From: RPQJ01 sp963706535
GTDB lineage: Bacteria; Pseudomonadota; Gammaproteobacteria; Steroidobacterales; Steroidobacteraceae
Length of the DNA: 64,000 nucleotides
NCBI GenBank assembly: GCA_963706535.1
Contig: CAVPMU010000003.1
Location: forward strand, 62,001 to 126,000
Reading direction: 5' to 3'
Numbering within the stretch: position 1 is the first letter of the stretch; each line of letters begins with the position of its first letter. This document shows, in pieces, positions 18,151 to 25,350 of the stretch. A model generated the notes under the pieces. It saw only the letters and a list, made by a program, of their open reading frames with translations, was not told where the DNA came from and did not search any database. A program made the position numbers and the translations under genes.

Positions 18151-20223
18151 ATGAACGACAACGTTCCGGGGTCCCGCTATTTCCTCGCCGCAGCCGCAGT
18201 GACGGTCGCGGTGCTCGCGAGACCGGGGCTGGAGGCGGCGAGCAATCCGCGCAGCCAGGGCAAGGACGTGCAGGTGCGCCTGCTCTCGAGTCCCGCGCAA
18301 CGGGTCTCGGGCGGCGATGCCCGCATCGAAGTATGCTCAGCCCCGGGCCTGCAAGACAAGCTGCAGTTCTACGTTAACTCGCAGCGGGTCAACGTCGACC
18401 TGCAGAGGACGGGCAGCCACGCCGTCCAGGACGTGGTGAGCGGATTCAGCAACGGCGAAAACACGCTCGAGGTGTAAGTCAAGGGCATGTCGCTGCGCGA
18501 CACCCTCGAGCTCACCAACTGGCCGATCACCGGCCCGATGTTCACCGGACCGCACCAGACGCCGTTCGTCTGCACGACGAACCAGGGCGCTGTGGGTCGC
18601 CAGCCGCTGGTCGACAGCGCGACCTCGCCCGGCTACCGGGTGACCGACGCGCAGGGCCAGCCGCTCGGCTACAGCCGCAACTGCTCGATCGATACCTTCG
18701 TCGGCTACTGGCATCGCCGCGCGAGCGGCGGCAACAACACAGGCACGCATTACAACCTGAACCTGGCCGGCGAAACCGCCATGATGACCAAGGAGTGCTT
18801 CATCGAGCGCTACGGGGTGCCGACCTACACCGTGGGCCTCGGCGGCTCGGGCGGCGCGATCCAGCAATACATCATCGTGCAGAACCACCCGGGAGTGCTC
18901 GACGCGCTGCTGCCGGTGCAGAGCTATCCCGACATGGTCACGCAGACCATCCACGTCGGCGACTGCGAGTTGCTCGAGTACTACATGGACGCCACCGACC
19001 GTACGAACGCGAAGTGGCAGGTGACGAAGAACCGGAGCCTGCTGGTCGGTTTCAATTCGGAACAGGACGACGTGGGCAACAACGAGCACGTGAACGACCC
19101 GCTGGCGCCGTTCAAGGTCGCGCTGGGCTACAGCACGGCCAAGGGTTCGACCGAGTGCGTCCCGGCCTGGCGGGGACTGGCACCGCTCGCGATGAATCCG
19201 CTGTACGGGCAGGTGTCGAACGCGCAGTTCTATGAGCCGCTGAGCGCAATCGCGGCCATTCGCTGGACTCACTACGAAGACCTGCGCAATGTCTATGGAG
19301 TGGACGCCACCGGCGCCGCGCGCGTCACCTGGGACAACGTTGGCGTGCAGTATGGGCTGAGGTCCCTGAACGAAGGCAAGATCACACCGGCCGAGTTCCT
19401 GAACGTGAACTGGAACATCGGCGGCTGGAAGCACCCGAGCGACATGGTTCAGAAGGGCTTCCCCTTCTTCGGCACATCGCAGGCCGAGATCCTCCACAAG
19501 GTGTACGCAAACCCCGCGTACTTCGACCCATGGAGCCGCAGGAACATGATGGTGGCCGCGAGCCCCGACCAGCCGGCGCCGCGCAGCGTCGGCGATCCGA
19601 TCGCGATGCGTGCCGCGTACACGTCTGGGCACGTGTTCTCCGGCAAGCTCGACGTACCCGCAATCGACCATCGGCAGTACATGGAGCGCGAGCTCGACAT
19701 GCACAACTCGCACCAGTCGTTTGCGGTGCGTCAGCGGGTACTCGACCGGATGGGCGATTCGGGCAACCTCGCGATCTGGTTCACCGACACCACGCCCGGC
19801 GTGCCGAAGGCCAGCCAGACGCTGCAGGCACTGACGGTGATGGACCAGTGGATGGCCAACATCCGCGCCAATCCCCGCAAGAGCATCGCCGATAACCGGC
19901 CCGCGCAGGCGGTGGACGCCTGCTTCGGCCTGCAGGGTCAGCCCCTGTATGCAGGGGACGACGCGTGGGACGGCATCCTCGACGAGTCGCAGCCTGCGGG
20001 TGCCTGCACGCAGCCGTTCCCGATCTACGGCACGTCACGGATCGTGGCGGGCGCGCCCATCGAGGGTGGCATCCACCGCTGCGCCCTCAAGTCGGTGGAC
20101 CAGGCGGTGGCCGACGGCACGTACGCGCCGTGGACGCCGCAGGCTGCGGACATCGCGAAGCTGAAGCAGATCTTCCCGCGGGGAGTCTGCGACTACAGCA
20201 GGCCGGACCAGGCGCGGCCTTGA
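18151..20223 (+). pseudogene. DUF6351 family (tannase/hydrolase-like) gene interrupted by an in-frame TAA
   Basis: One reading frame runs from ATG 18151 (upstream AGGGGTGATGAA) to the TGA ending at 20223, broken only by TAA at 18475-18477. Before it lie a signal peptide and a Big-like N-terminal domain (LLSSPAQRVSGGDARIEV). After it lies the main domain: NWPITGPMFTGPHQTPFVCTT, a possible nucleophile motif GLGGSGGA, and GVLDALLPVQSYPDM. Changing the TAA to CAA would read NTLEVQVKG and restore a protein of about 690 residues. A C-to-T change is the simplest explanation. The stretch between NCSIDTFVGYW and AGETAMMTKE also seems short for the family, which I cannot verify. The gene ends with a good terminator. 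Translation restart at ATG 18487 would give an enzyme without a signal peptide. Confidence 0.75.
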
Positions 20224-20249
20224 GCCACGCACTGGCAGCGTGACTGCGA

Positions 20250-20280
20250 CGGCCGGGCATCGCCCGGCCGTCTTTCTCTC
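20250..20280 (+). terminator. Rho-independent terminator after the DUF6351 gene
   Basis: A perfect 9-bp stem (CGGCCGGGC / GCCCGGCCG) with an ATC loop is followed by TCTTTCTCTC. It lies 27 bp after the stop of the DUF6351 gene. Confidence 0.75.
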
Positions 20281-20301
20281 GGCGCCACCGGCCACCCTCG
20301 C

Positions 20302-20655
20302 CTACTGGCTCGTGACGCAACCCTCGATCCTGCAGCCGGCACGCTTGTTCAGCAGTCGCCCGGCCCCGGCCTTCTGCTGGTCCAGTTGCGCCTGGGTGAA
20401 GCATGCTTCCTGCGGGAAATGCGAGCCGGTTGCTTCGATTGTCTTGCAGTAGACGGTCTCGCCCTTGCGTACGCGAGCCTTGTAGCCAGGAGGGGCAGTC
20501 GGTGCGGACTTTGCGGCTGCGGTGGTAGCCGGCGCGCTGGCAGTCGCTGCCGAAGGTGCAGCAGGCGCCGCGACGGCCATCGACTGCGGCGCGGCTTGGC
20601 TCGCGCAGCCGACGAGGAGTGCCGCACATGCCAGGGACACGACCACCTTCCGCAT
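20302..20655 (-). CDS. Small lipoprotein of unknown function
   Basis: A 117-residue protein. It has a lipoprotein signal (LACAALLVGC, Cys 17), an Ala/Pro-rich linker (about 20-55), and a short C-terminal domain with four Cys (YCKTIEATGSHFPQEACF, AGCRIEGC) that may form two disulfides. The pattern CKTIE-x-TGSH resembles small secreted proteins common in Xanthomonadales genomes (CR..IVVGTRI-like). The function is unknown. Ribosome-binding site GGGAGGAAA precedes the ATG. The following 280 bp (20656-20936) hold no recognisable gene. Confidence 0.7.
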   Translation of the reverse strand: MRKVVVSLACAALLVGCASQAAPQSMAVAAPAAPSAATASAPATTAAAKSAPTAPPGYKARVRKGETVYCKTIEATGSHFPQEACFTQAQLDQQKAGAGRLLNKRAGCRIEGCVTSQ

Positions 20656-20936
20656 GTCATTTCCTCCCGCTGAATTGTCGTTATCCGGCAGCGATTCTTG
20701 CCGCGCCGTGAGTCGTTGACGGAAACCCGTGGTCCGGCCACGATTCGTACGACGCCGTATACACCAGCAGCGCAAAATCTGCATCGGCATGTGACGGGCA
20801 GGTGTTGCGGCGCAAAAAGCGTGGCGGCAGCGAGCCGCTCCCACCGACCACGGTCACCTGCCAGAAGCCGAAGTAGCGGCGCGCGCAGGAGTTGGAACTC
20901 CGGCGCGAGGCCGGGGTTCCCGAATCGGTCCGCGAC

Positions 20937-21785
20937 TCACCCGCTCCGCGCTATTTCCGCGAAAACTTGAAGTTCGCGACAGGATTGGTGGCGGGTCGAG
21001 TACGCCTCGGGCAGTGCCAACGTGACCGCCTTGCGCGAGTTCTGGTCGGCTCGACTGGTCTTCCAGCTGTACTGGTAATAGCCACCACCGAGGTTCTCCA
21101 GGCTCACGGCCTGGCCCGCGACGTTTTCTTCGACCGCGCCGACGGCCGTCGAGATGCTCTCGCAGGTGACTGCGGTGACGGTGAGAACGACCGTCGCCAG
21201 GTCAGTGATCGGACCGCTGGCGGTCTCCGCGTAGAACATCAGCGGAATCGTCCTGCCGGCCTTGGCGAGGTTGGTGGCGACTGATGGCGGTGCCAGCGTT
21301 GGGTAGAAACCGCTGAGCGTGGCGACTTCAGGTTCCGGGACGAACGAAGCGCAGCCAGTCGAGCCTCGCGAGAAGCAGAATGCTCCGGAGAACGTGCCGT
21401 CCGCACCCCCGGTGTCGTGCATGTCGGAGAAGGCGAAATAGAACGTCGGGACGGTACTCCCCGCCAGAGAACTGATCGTACCACTGACCGAGGCAGGGCT
21501 CTGTGGGCCGGCCGTCACCTGCACGCTGACACCCGGATAATCCGGAGCGCCAGCGCACTGCAGTCCAACGCTGGCGGTCGTGCCGCGTGTCGCACGGACC
21601 GGCTGGCAGAACGACAGGCCGAAGTCAAAGATACTCGGGGCAGCGGACGCGACGGACGTGCCGCTCACCGAGAATGTCCCGACGAGATCAGTCTCCGTGT
21701 CGGTCGTAAAAGCGACGGCCGCCTGTGCCGTGATCGGCCCGGACAGCAGTCCCACGATCAGCAATCCTGCGAAACCAGATTTCAT
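20937..21785 (-). CDS. Secreted PxKF-domain protein, probably with frameshifted C-terminus
   Basis: A 282-residue protein with a signal peptide (LLSGPITAQA-A). The second half matches the PxKF-type domain: NLAKAGRTIPLMF, then TCESI...YYQYSWKTSR, and finally a Ser-Arg-Lys-rich strand leading to LALP. In this family the chain normally ends in an FKF-like strand. The current frame ends HQSCRELQVFAEIARSG, but the next frame over the same bases reads ATNPVANFKFSRK and stops at 20951. A one-base change near 20990-21000 has probably replaced the true last 13 residues. The rest looks intact, so the product may still be made. Confidence 0.6.
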   Translation of the reverse strand: MKSGFAGLLIVGLLSGPITAQAAVAFTTDTETDLVGTFSVSGTSVASAAPSIFDFGLSFCQPVRATRGTTASVGLQCAGAPDYPGVSVQVTAGPQSPASVSGTISSLAGSTVPTFYFAFSDMHDTGGADGTFSGAFCFSRGSTGCASFVPEPEVATLSGFYPTLAPPSVATNLAKAGRTIPLMFYAETASGPITDLATVVLTVTAVTCESISTAVGAVEENVAGQAVSLENLGGGYYQYSWKTSRADQNSRKAVTLALPEAYSTRHQSCRELQVFAEIARSG

Positions 21786-22111
21786 ATAGCCTCCGCTCGT
21801 TGTGTTTGCTCGTGCATGAGTTCGGGCGGATTCATCTCGGTCCGTTCACGTGAACCGGGGATGCTTGGCACGAGTGCCGTCCGCCGTCTCGCCGCGCACG
21901 ATAGGCGCGCGGTGTATCGGCTTGACGTCAGTCCTGAGAGAGAGTGTTTCCGGCCTGTAACCGGCGCTGCTCGTGCTCGACCCGCTGCATCGAGTCAGCT
22001 GCAGCAGAACAGGGACACGCGACTGGAGGCAGATCCTACGGAAGCAGTGCTGTTCCGCAGCAGGGTCGCCATCGTGCTCGAACCCGTGTAGCACATGGCA
22101 GTCGATCCGCT
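21786..22111. other. Intergenic stretch without a recognisable gene
   Basis: About 326 bp between the divergently placed ends of the PxKF gene start and the cytochrome c gene stop. The upper part should carry the PxKF gene promoter. A plus-strand frame ending at 22091 finishes with a protein-like RLEADPTEAVLFRSRVAI. This could be a remnant of a lost gene, but it has no start and no recognisable domain. Confidence 0.4.
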
Positions 22112-22783
22112 TCAGCGACTACCGGGCGCCGGCAGTTGCGCGAGATATGCCGCGACGGCCCGCTTGTCGTCCTCAGAGTAGTTCTCGAGGATCGGCGGCA
22201 TCGCGGGGTTGGAGTTACCGCGGTCGCCGTTGCTGATCAACTTGATCTCGCGCAACAGGTAGCTGTAGTGCTGCGATGCGACCATGGGCTGGAAAAACTC
22301 CGGGCGGCCTTCGCCCTTGTCGCCATGACACATCGCGCAATCCTTCTCGAACAGGGCCTGCCCGCGTGGCACCAGTTCGGGCGGGCCCTGGGCGATCTTG
22401 CCCACCACCGGCAGCGACTGCAGATAGGCCGCGATGTCGGCAAAATCCTGCAGGGTCAGTTCGGGATCGAGCACGTAGTCCTTCATCTCCGGGTTGAGGC
22501 GCAGGCCGCTGCGGATGTCCATCAGCTGCTTGATGAGCACCGAGGCATGCTGCCCGGACAGCCGCGGTACGTCCGAATGGGCGCGCCCCGATGCGTCGCT
22601 GCGGTGGCAGGTCTGGCATTCGCCATAGGCCTCCTTGCCGCGCTGGGCGTCGCCAGGCAAGGCCAGTGCGGCCTTGACCTCGCCCTCGGTCGGCAGCGAC
22701 ACGACCACTTGCGCGACGGCCTTCCCGGCCGGGGCCGAGAGCAGGCACGCGAGGGCAAGCGACAGGGCGGTCAAGAACCTCAT
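22112..22783 (-). CDS. Diheme cytochrome c (c4-like)
   Basis: A 223-residue periplasmic protein with a signal peptide ending near AVAQ and two class I cytochrome c domains. Heme-binding motifs are CQTCH (about 57-61) and CAMCH (about 153-157). Axial Met candidates are in LNPEMKDYV (first domain) and NPAMPPILENYS (second domain). The two-domain layout is that of cytochrome c4 and related electron carriers to terminal oxidases. The ATG at 22783 follows the ribosome-binding site AGGAGAC. No oxidase or dehydrogenase gene is next to it, so the redox partner is unknown. Confidence 0.88.
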   Translation of the reverse strand: MRFLTALSLALACLLSAPAGKAVAQVVVSLPTEGEVKAALALPGDAQRGKEAYGECQTCHRSDASGRAHSDVPRLSGQHASVLIKQLMDIRSGLRLNPEMKDYVLDPELTLQDFADIAAYLQSLPVVGKIAQGPPELVPRGQALFEKDCAMCHGDKGEGRPEFFQPMVASQHYSYLLREIKLISNGDRGNSNPAMPPILENYSEDDKRAVAAYLAQLPAPGSR

Positions 22784-23089
22784 GAGTCGTCTCCTGCTGG
22801 GAGCGATGCGGCCCGTCTGCGGCGCGTTCCTCACCGTCCGAGGCAGGACCGCAACATTCTCGCAGATCAGCCGCCCGTTCGAAGCGGGCCGCGGGCCGCG
22901 TGCTGCAATGCTTCCGCCGCCGCGACGAGTGACCTTGCGACGCGCTCCGGGACAGTCGGCGTCGAGGCTGGCCCGCTCGGCCCTTGGGGGCCATTCCACT
23001 TCGAGTGCGATGGTAGCGGGGCGTGCTGCCGATCCGAGCAAAGCTTTACAGCCTGCAGCTGCGCCGACCTGAACCTCTGCAGATGAGCA
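22784..23089. other. Intergenic stretch holding a tRNA-fMet 3'-end copy
   Basis: About 300 bp upstream of the cytochrome gene. It should contain that gene's promoter. Near its right end (23008-23021) is a 14-bp copy of the 3' end of the nearby tRNA-fMet gene. No open reading frame with coding character is seen. Confidence 0.5.
23008..23021 (+). repeat. Distal copy of tRNA-fMet 3' end (attachment-site-like direct repeat)
   Basis: CGATGGTAGCGGGG occurs here and again at 23768-23781, where it is the acceptor 3' strand plus CCA of tRNA-fMet (complement). The orientation is the same. Similarity continues on the tRNA-distal side with a short indel (CTTCGAGTG here, CTTCGATT there). The two copies bracket the HicAB module. 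Confidence 0.55.
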
Positions 23090-23137
23090 GTGGGTATAGT
23101 GTTGACTGCCATCGGGCGTGGTGGTTATCATACCCAC
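23090..23137. promoter_or_regulatory. Inverted repeat flanking the hicAB promoter (operator candidate)
   Basis: GTGGGTA at 23090-23096 and TACCCAC at 23131-23137 form a perfect 7-bp inverted repeat, centred between the -35 and -10 boxes of the hicA promoter. HicB antitoxins with a DNA-binding C-terminus repress their own operon, so this is the likely operator. The role is inferred. Confidence 0.45.
23102..23131 (+). promoter_or_regulatory. Sigma-70 promoter for hicAB
   Basis: A -35 box TTGACT (23102-23107) and a -10 box TATCAT (23126-23131) are separated by 18 bp. Transcription would start near 23138, directly at the TTG chosen as the hicA start, which suggests a leaderless or nearly leaderless message. 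Confidence 0.55.
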
Positions 23138-23138
23138 C

Positions 23139-23321
23139 TTGAAAAGTGCCGACCTCATCCGCGAACTCGAACAGGCGGGCTGGACGTTGCGGCGGACGGT
23201 CGGCAGCCATCACATCTTCGTACATGCGACGCGGCCCGGGCACATTACGGTGCCGCACCCGAAGAAGGACCTTGGCAAAGGACTCGTACACAAGATCAGG
23301 AAGCAGGCAGGCCTAAAATGA
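23139..23321 (+). CDS. hicA: HicA-type toxin (mRNA interferase)
   Basis: A 60-residue protein with the small double-stranded-RNA-binding-like HicA fold: LKSADLIRELEQAGWTLRRTVGSHHIF, with the catalytic His in GSHH, then HPKKDLGKGLVHKIRKQAGL. HicA cleaves mRNA when free of HicB. The start was set at TTG 23139 because family members begin (M)KSxDLIRxLE. A GTG at 23118 in frame would add seven residues that overlap the -10 box. The stop overlaps the hicB start by 4 bp (ATGA). The toxin-first order is typical of many hicAB operons. Confidence 0.88.
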   Translation: MKSADLIRELEQAGWTLRRTVGSHHIFVHATRPGHITVPHPKKDLGKGLVHKIRKQAGLK

Positions 23322-23719
23322 AGTTCACCATCGCCATTGAACCGGGGACGCGAAAGACGGCCTTTGGCGTAGTCGTTCCCGATCTTCCCGGCTGCTTCAG
23401 CGCCGGCGATACGGTGGAAGAGGCATTCGACAACGTCCGCGAGGCCATTGAAGCTCACTGCGAACTGCTGGCCGAGGATGGCAAGGGGATGCAGCGTCCG
23501 AAGCCGATGAGCGACTGGCAGGCAGATCGCGAATACAAGGGCTGGACGTGGGGGATCGTCGATGTCCCGGTGGAGCGATTCTTCGGCCCGGCCGAGAAGA
23601 TCAACATCACGGTTCCCGGCCGTTTGCTCAAGCAGATCGACGAGCATGCACGCGCACACGGAGAAACCCGCAGCGGCTTCCTGACCAAGGCGGCGCTCGA
23701 AGCGATGCGTCGAGCCTGA
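23318..23719 (+). CDS. hicB: HicB-type antitoxin with ribbon-helix-helix domain
   Basis: A 133-residue protein. The N-terminal HicB domain reads TAFGVVVPDLPGCFSAGDTVEEA (about 14-36; family core VPDLPG-x-SAGDT). The C-terminal half has a ribbon-helix-helix segment (INITVPGRLLKQIDEHAR...RSGFLTKAALEAM, about 95-130) for DNA binding. It should neutralise HicA and repress the operon through the inverted repeat at 23090-23137. It is translationally coupled to hicA. The module ends about 50 bp before the 3' end of tRNA-fMet. Confidence 0.9.
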   Translation: MKFTIAIEPGTRKTAFGVVVPDLPGCFSAGDTVEEAFDNVREAIEAHCELLAEDGKGMQRPKPMSDWQADREYKGWTWGIVDVPVERFFGPAEKINITVPGRLLKQIDEHARAHGETRSGFLTKAALEAMRRA

Positions 23720-23734
23720 CGGGTTCCCCAGAGC

Positions 23735-23757
23735 AAAACGGCCCCAGAGGGGCCGTT
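23735..23757 (-). terminator. Terminator of tRNA-fMet (possibly bidirectional)
   Basis: An 8-bp perfect stem (ACGGCCCC / GGGGCCGT) with an AGA loop. On the minus strand it is followed by TTTTGCTC, so it ends the tRNA-fMet transcript. It can also act on hicAB from the other side, though no T-run follows in that direction. Confidence 0.7.
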
Positions 23758-23767
23758 CGCTTCGATT

Positions 23768-23781
23768 CGATGGTAGCGGGG
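23768..23781 (+). repeat. Proximal copy of the tRNA-fMet 3'-end repeat
   Basis: CGATGGTAGCGGGG, made of the tRNA-fMet acceptor strand, its CCA and three following bases on the complement. An identical copy lies at 23008-23021. Confidence 0.6.
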
Positions 23782-23847
23782 GCAGGATTTGAACCTGCGA
23801 CCTTCGGGTTATGAGCCCGACGAGCTGCCAGACTGCTCCACCCCGCA
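23771..23847 (-). tRNA. Initiator tRNA-fMet (CAT)
   Basis: A 77-nt cloverleaf with anticodon CAT in the loop CTCATAA. Three consecutive G-C pairs in the anticodon stem (GGG/CCC) and an unpaired first position (T1 opposite T72) mark it as the initiator. CCA is encoded (23771-23773 on the complement). It is downstream of the nuo operon and is the apparent integration target of the HicAB cassette. Confidence 0.93.
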
Positions 23848-23901
23848 ATCGAGCCGTGCATTATACGGGCACGGCCGCCTGGAATCAAACAGCCGAGATC
23901 C

Positions 23902-25347
23902 CTACGGAATCACCGCCGCGCAGACCGCGAGCAGCAGCCCCGGATACATGCCAAGCGCCAGCACGGCGAGCCCGTTCACGCTCAGCACGAACCGCAACGC
24001 CCCGCTCCCCTCGAGCGCCCGGCGCTCGGCAGGCTCGTCGAAGTACATGAGCTTCACGACGCGCAGGTAGTAGAAGGCGCCGATCACCGAGAAGACGACC
24101 GCCACGATCGCGACCCACAGCAGGTCCACGCCCAGCACCGCCTGGATTACCGCGAGCTTGGCCCAGAAGCCGATGAACGGCGGCACGCCGGCCATGCTGA
24201 ACATCAGCATGAGCATCACGGCGGCGAACCACGGGCTGCGGGCATTCAGGCCCTTGAAGTCCTCCAGGCTGTCGGCCTCGAACCCGGCGCGCGACAGCAG
24301 GATGATCATGCCGAAGCCGCCGACCGACATGATCACGTAGGCGATCGTGTAGTAGAGCGCCGCCGCGTAGCCCTCGCTGGTGCCGGCGAGGATGCCCATC
24401 AGGATGAATCCGACGTGCGAGATCGTGGAATACGCGAGCATGCGCTTGAGGTTGGTCTGCGCAATCGCCACCACATTGCCGATGGCCATCGACAGCACCG
24501 ACACGACGATCAGCATGTCCTGCCAGCCGTCCACGAGCCCCGCCAGCCCTTCCGCCAGCAGACGGTACGCCAGCGCGAACGAGGCGAGCTTCGGCGCCGA
24601 GCTCAGGAACAGCGTCACCGCCGTGGGCGCGCCGTGGTAAACGTCCGGCACCCACATGTGGAACGGCACCGCGCCGAACTTGAACGACACGCCGACGATG
24701 ATGAACGCGAGGCCGAACAGCAGGCCGATCTGGCTGGGCCCCGCCACGAGCACCGCCTCGCTCACCTTGCCGAGCTCGAGCGACCCGGTCACGCCGTAGA
24801 CCATCGACATGCCGTAGAGCAGCGCGCCGGAGGCGATCGAGCCCAGCACGAAGTACTTGATCGCCGCCTCCGCCGCCGTGCCGGATTCGCGGTTGAAGGC
24901 GACCATGGCGTACAGCGACAGGGCCAGCAGTTCGACGCCGAGGTACAGCGTCACGAGGCTGTTGGCGGAGATCAGCACCATGATGCCGAGCAGCGCGAAC
25001 AGCCCCAGCACGAAGAACTCGCCCTTCAGGATGCCGCGCTTCTGCAGGTAGCCGTACGAATACAGGAACGCGACCGCGACGGCCCCGTAGGCCACGAGCT
25101 TGAGCAGCCCGCCGACGGGATCGGCCACGTAAGTGCCGTGCCAGCCGACCGTGCGGCTGTCGAAGCCGGTCCGGGCCGTGACCCACGCCGCGCCGGCCAG
25201 CGCGACCAGCGACAGCACGAAAGTGACCCAGCGGCGTCCATCGTCGAGGAACAGGTCGGCGAGCAGGATGACGCAGGCCGCCGTCAGCAGGAAGATCTCC
25301 GGTGCGGCGAGCGTCAGGTCGAGGCTGGTGATGGAGGCTGGGTTCAT
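23902..25347 (-). CDS. nuoN: NADH-quinone oxidoreductase subunit N
   Basis: A 481-residue antiporter-like membrane subunit of complex I with about 14 membrane helices. Typical sequences are the conserved Lys helix around AAIKYFVLGSIASG and the loop PFHMWVPDVYHGAPT with its key charged neighbours. It is one of three subunits thought to translocate protons. It is the last gene of the 14-gene nuo operon, 3 bp after nuoM. The C-terminus ends about 50 bp before tRNA-fMet on the map. Length is normal. Confidence 0.96.
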   Translation of the reverse strand: MNPASITSLDLTLAAPEIFLLTAACVILLADLFLDDGRRWVTFVLSLVALAGAAWVTARTGFDSRTVGWHGTYVADPVGGLLKLVAYGAVAVAFLYSYGYLQKRGILKGEFFVLGLFALLGIMVLISANSLVTLYLGVELLALSLYAMVAFNRESGTAAEAAIKYFVLGSIASGALLYGMSMVYGVTGSLELGKVSEAVLVAGPSQIGLLFGLAFIIVGVSFKFGAVPFHMWVPDVYHGAPTAVTLFLSSAPKLASFALAYRLLAEGLAGLVDGWQDMLIVVSVLSMAIGNVVAIAQTNLKRMLAYSTISHVGFILMGILAGTSEGYAAALYYTIAYVIMSVGGFGMIILLSRAGFEADSLEDFKGLNARSPWFAAVMLMLMFSMAGVPPFIGFWAKLAVIQAVLGVDLLWVAIVAVVFSVIGAFYYLRVVKLMYFDEPAERRALEGSGALRFVLSVNGLAVLALGMYPGLLLAVCAAVIP

Positions 25348-25350
25348 GGC

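Noticed and set aside
21944..22091. Possible C-terminal gene fragment on the plus strand ending RLEADPTEAVLFRSRVAI...
   Set aside because: Looks protein-like for about 25 residues, but has no start, no ribosome-binding site and no identifiable family; too weak to list as a gene.
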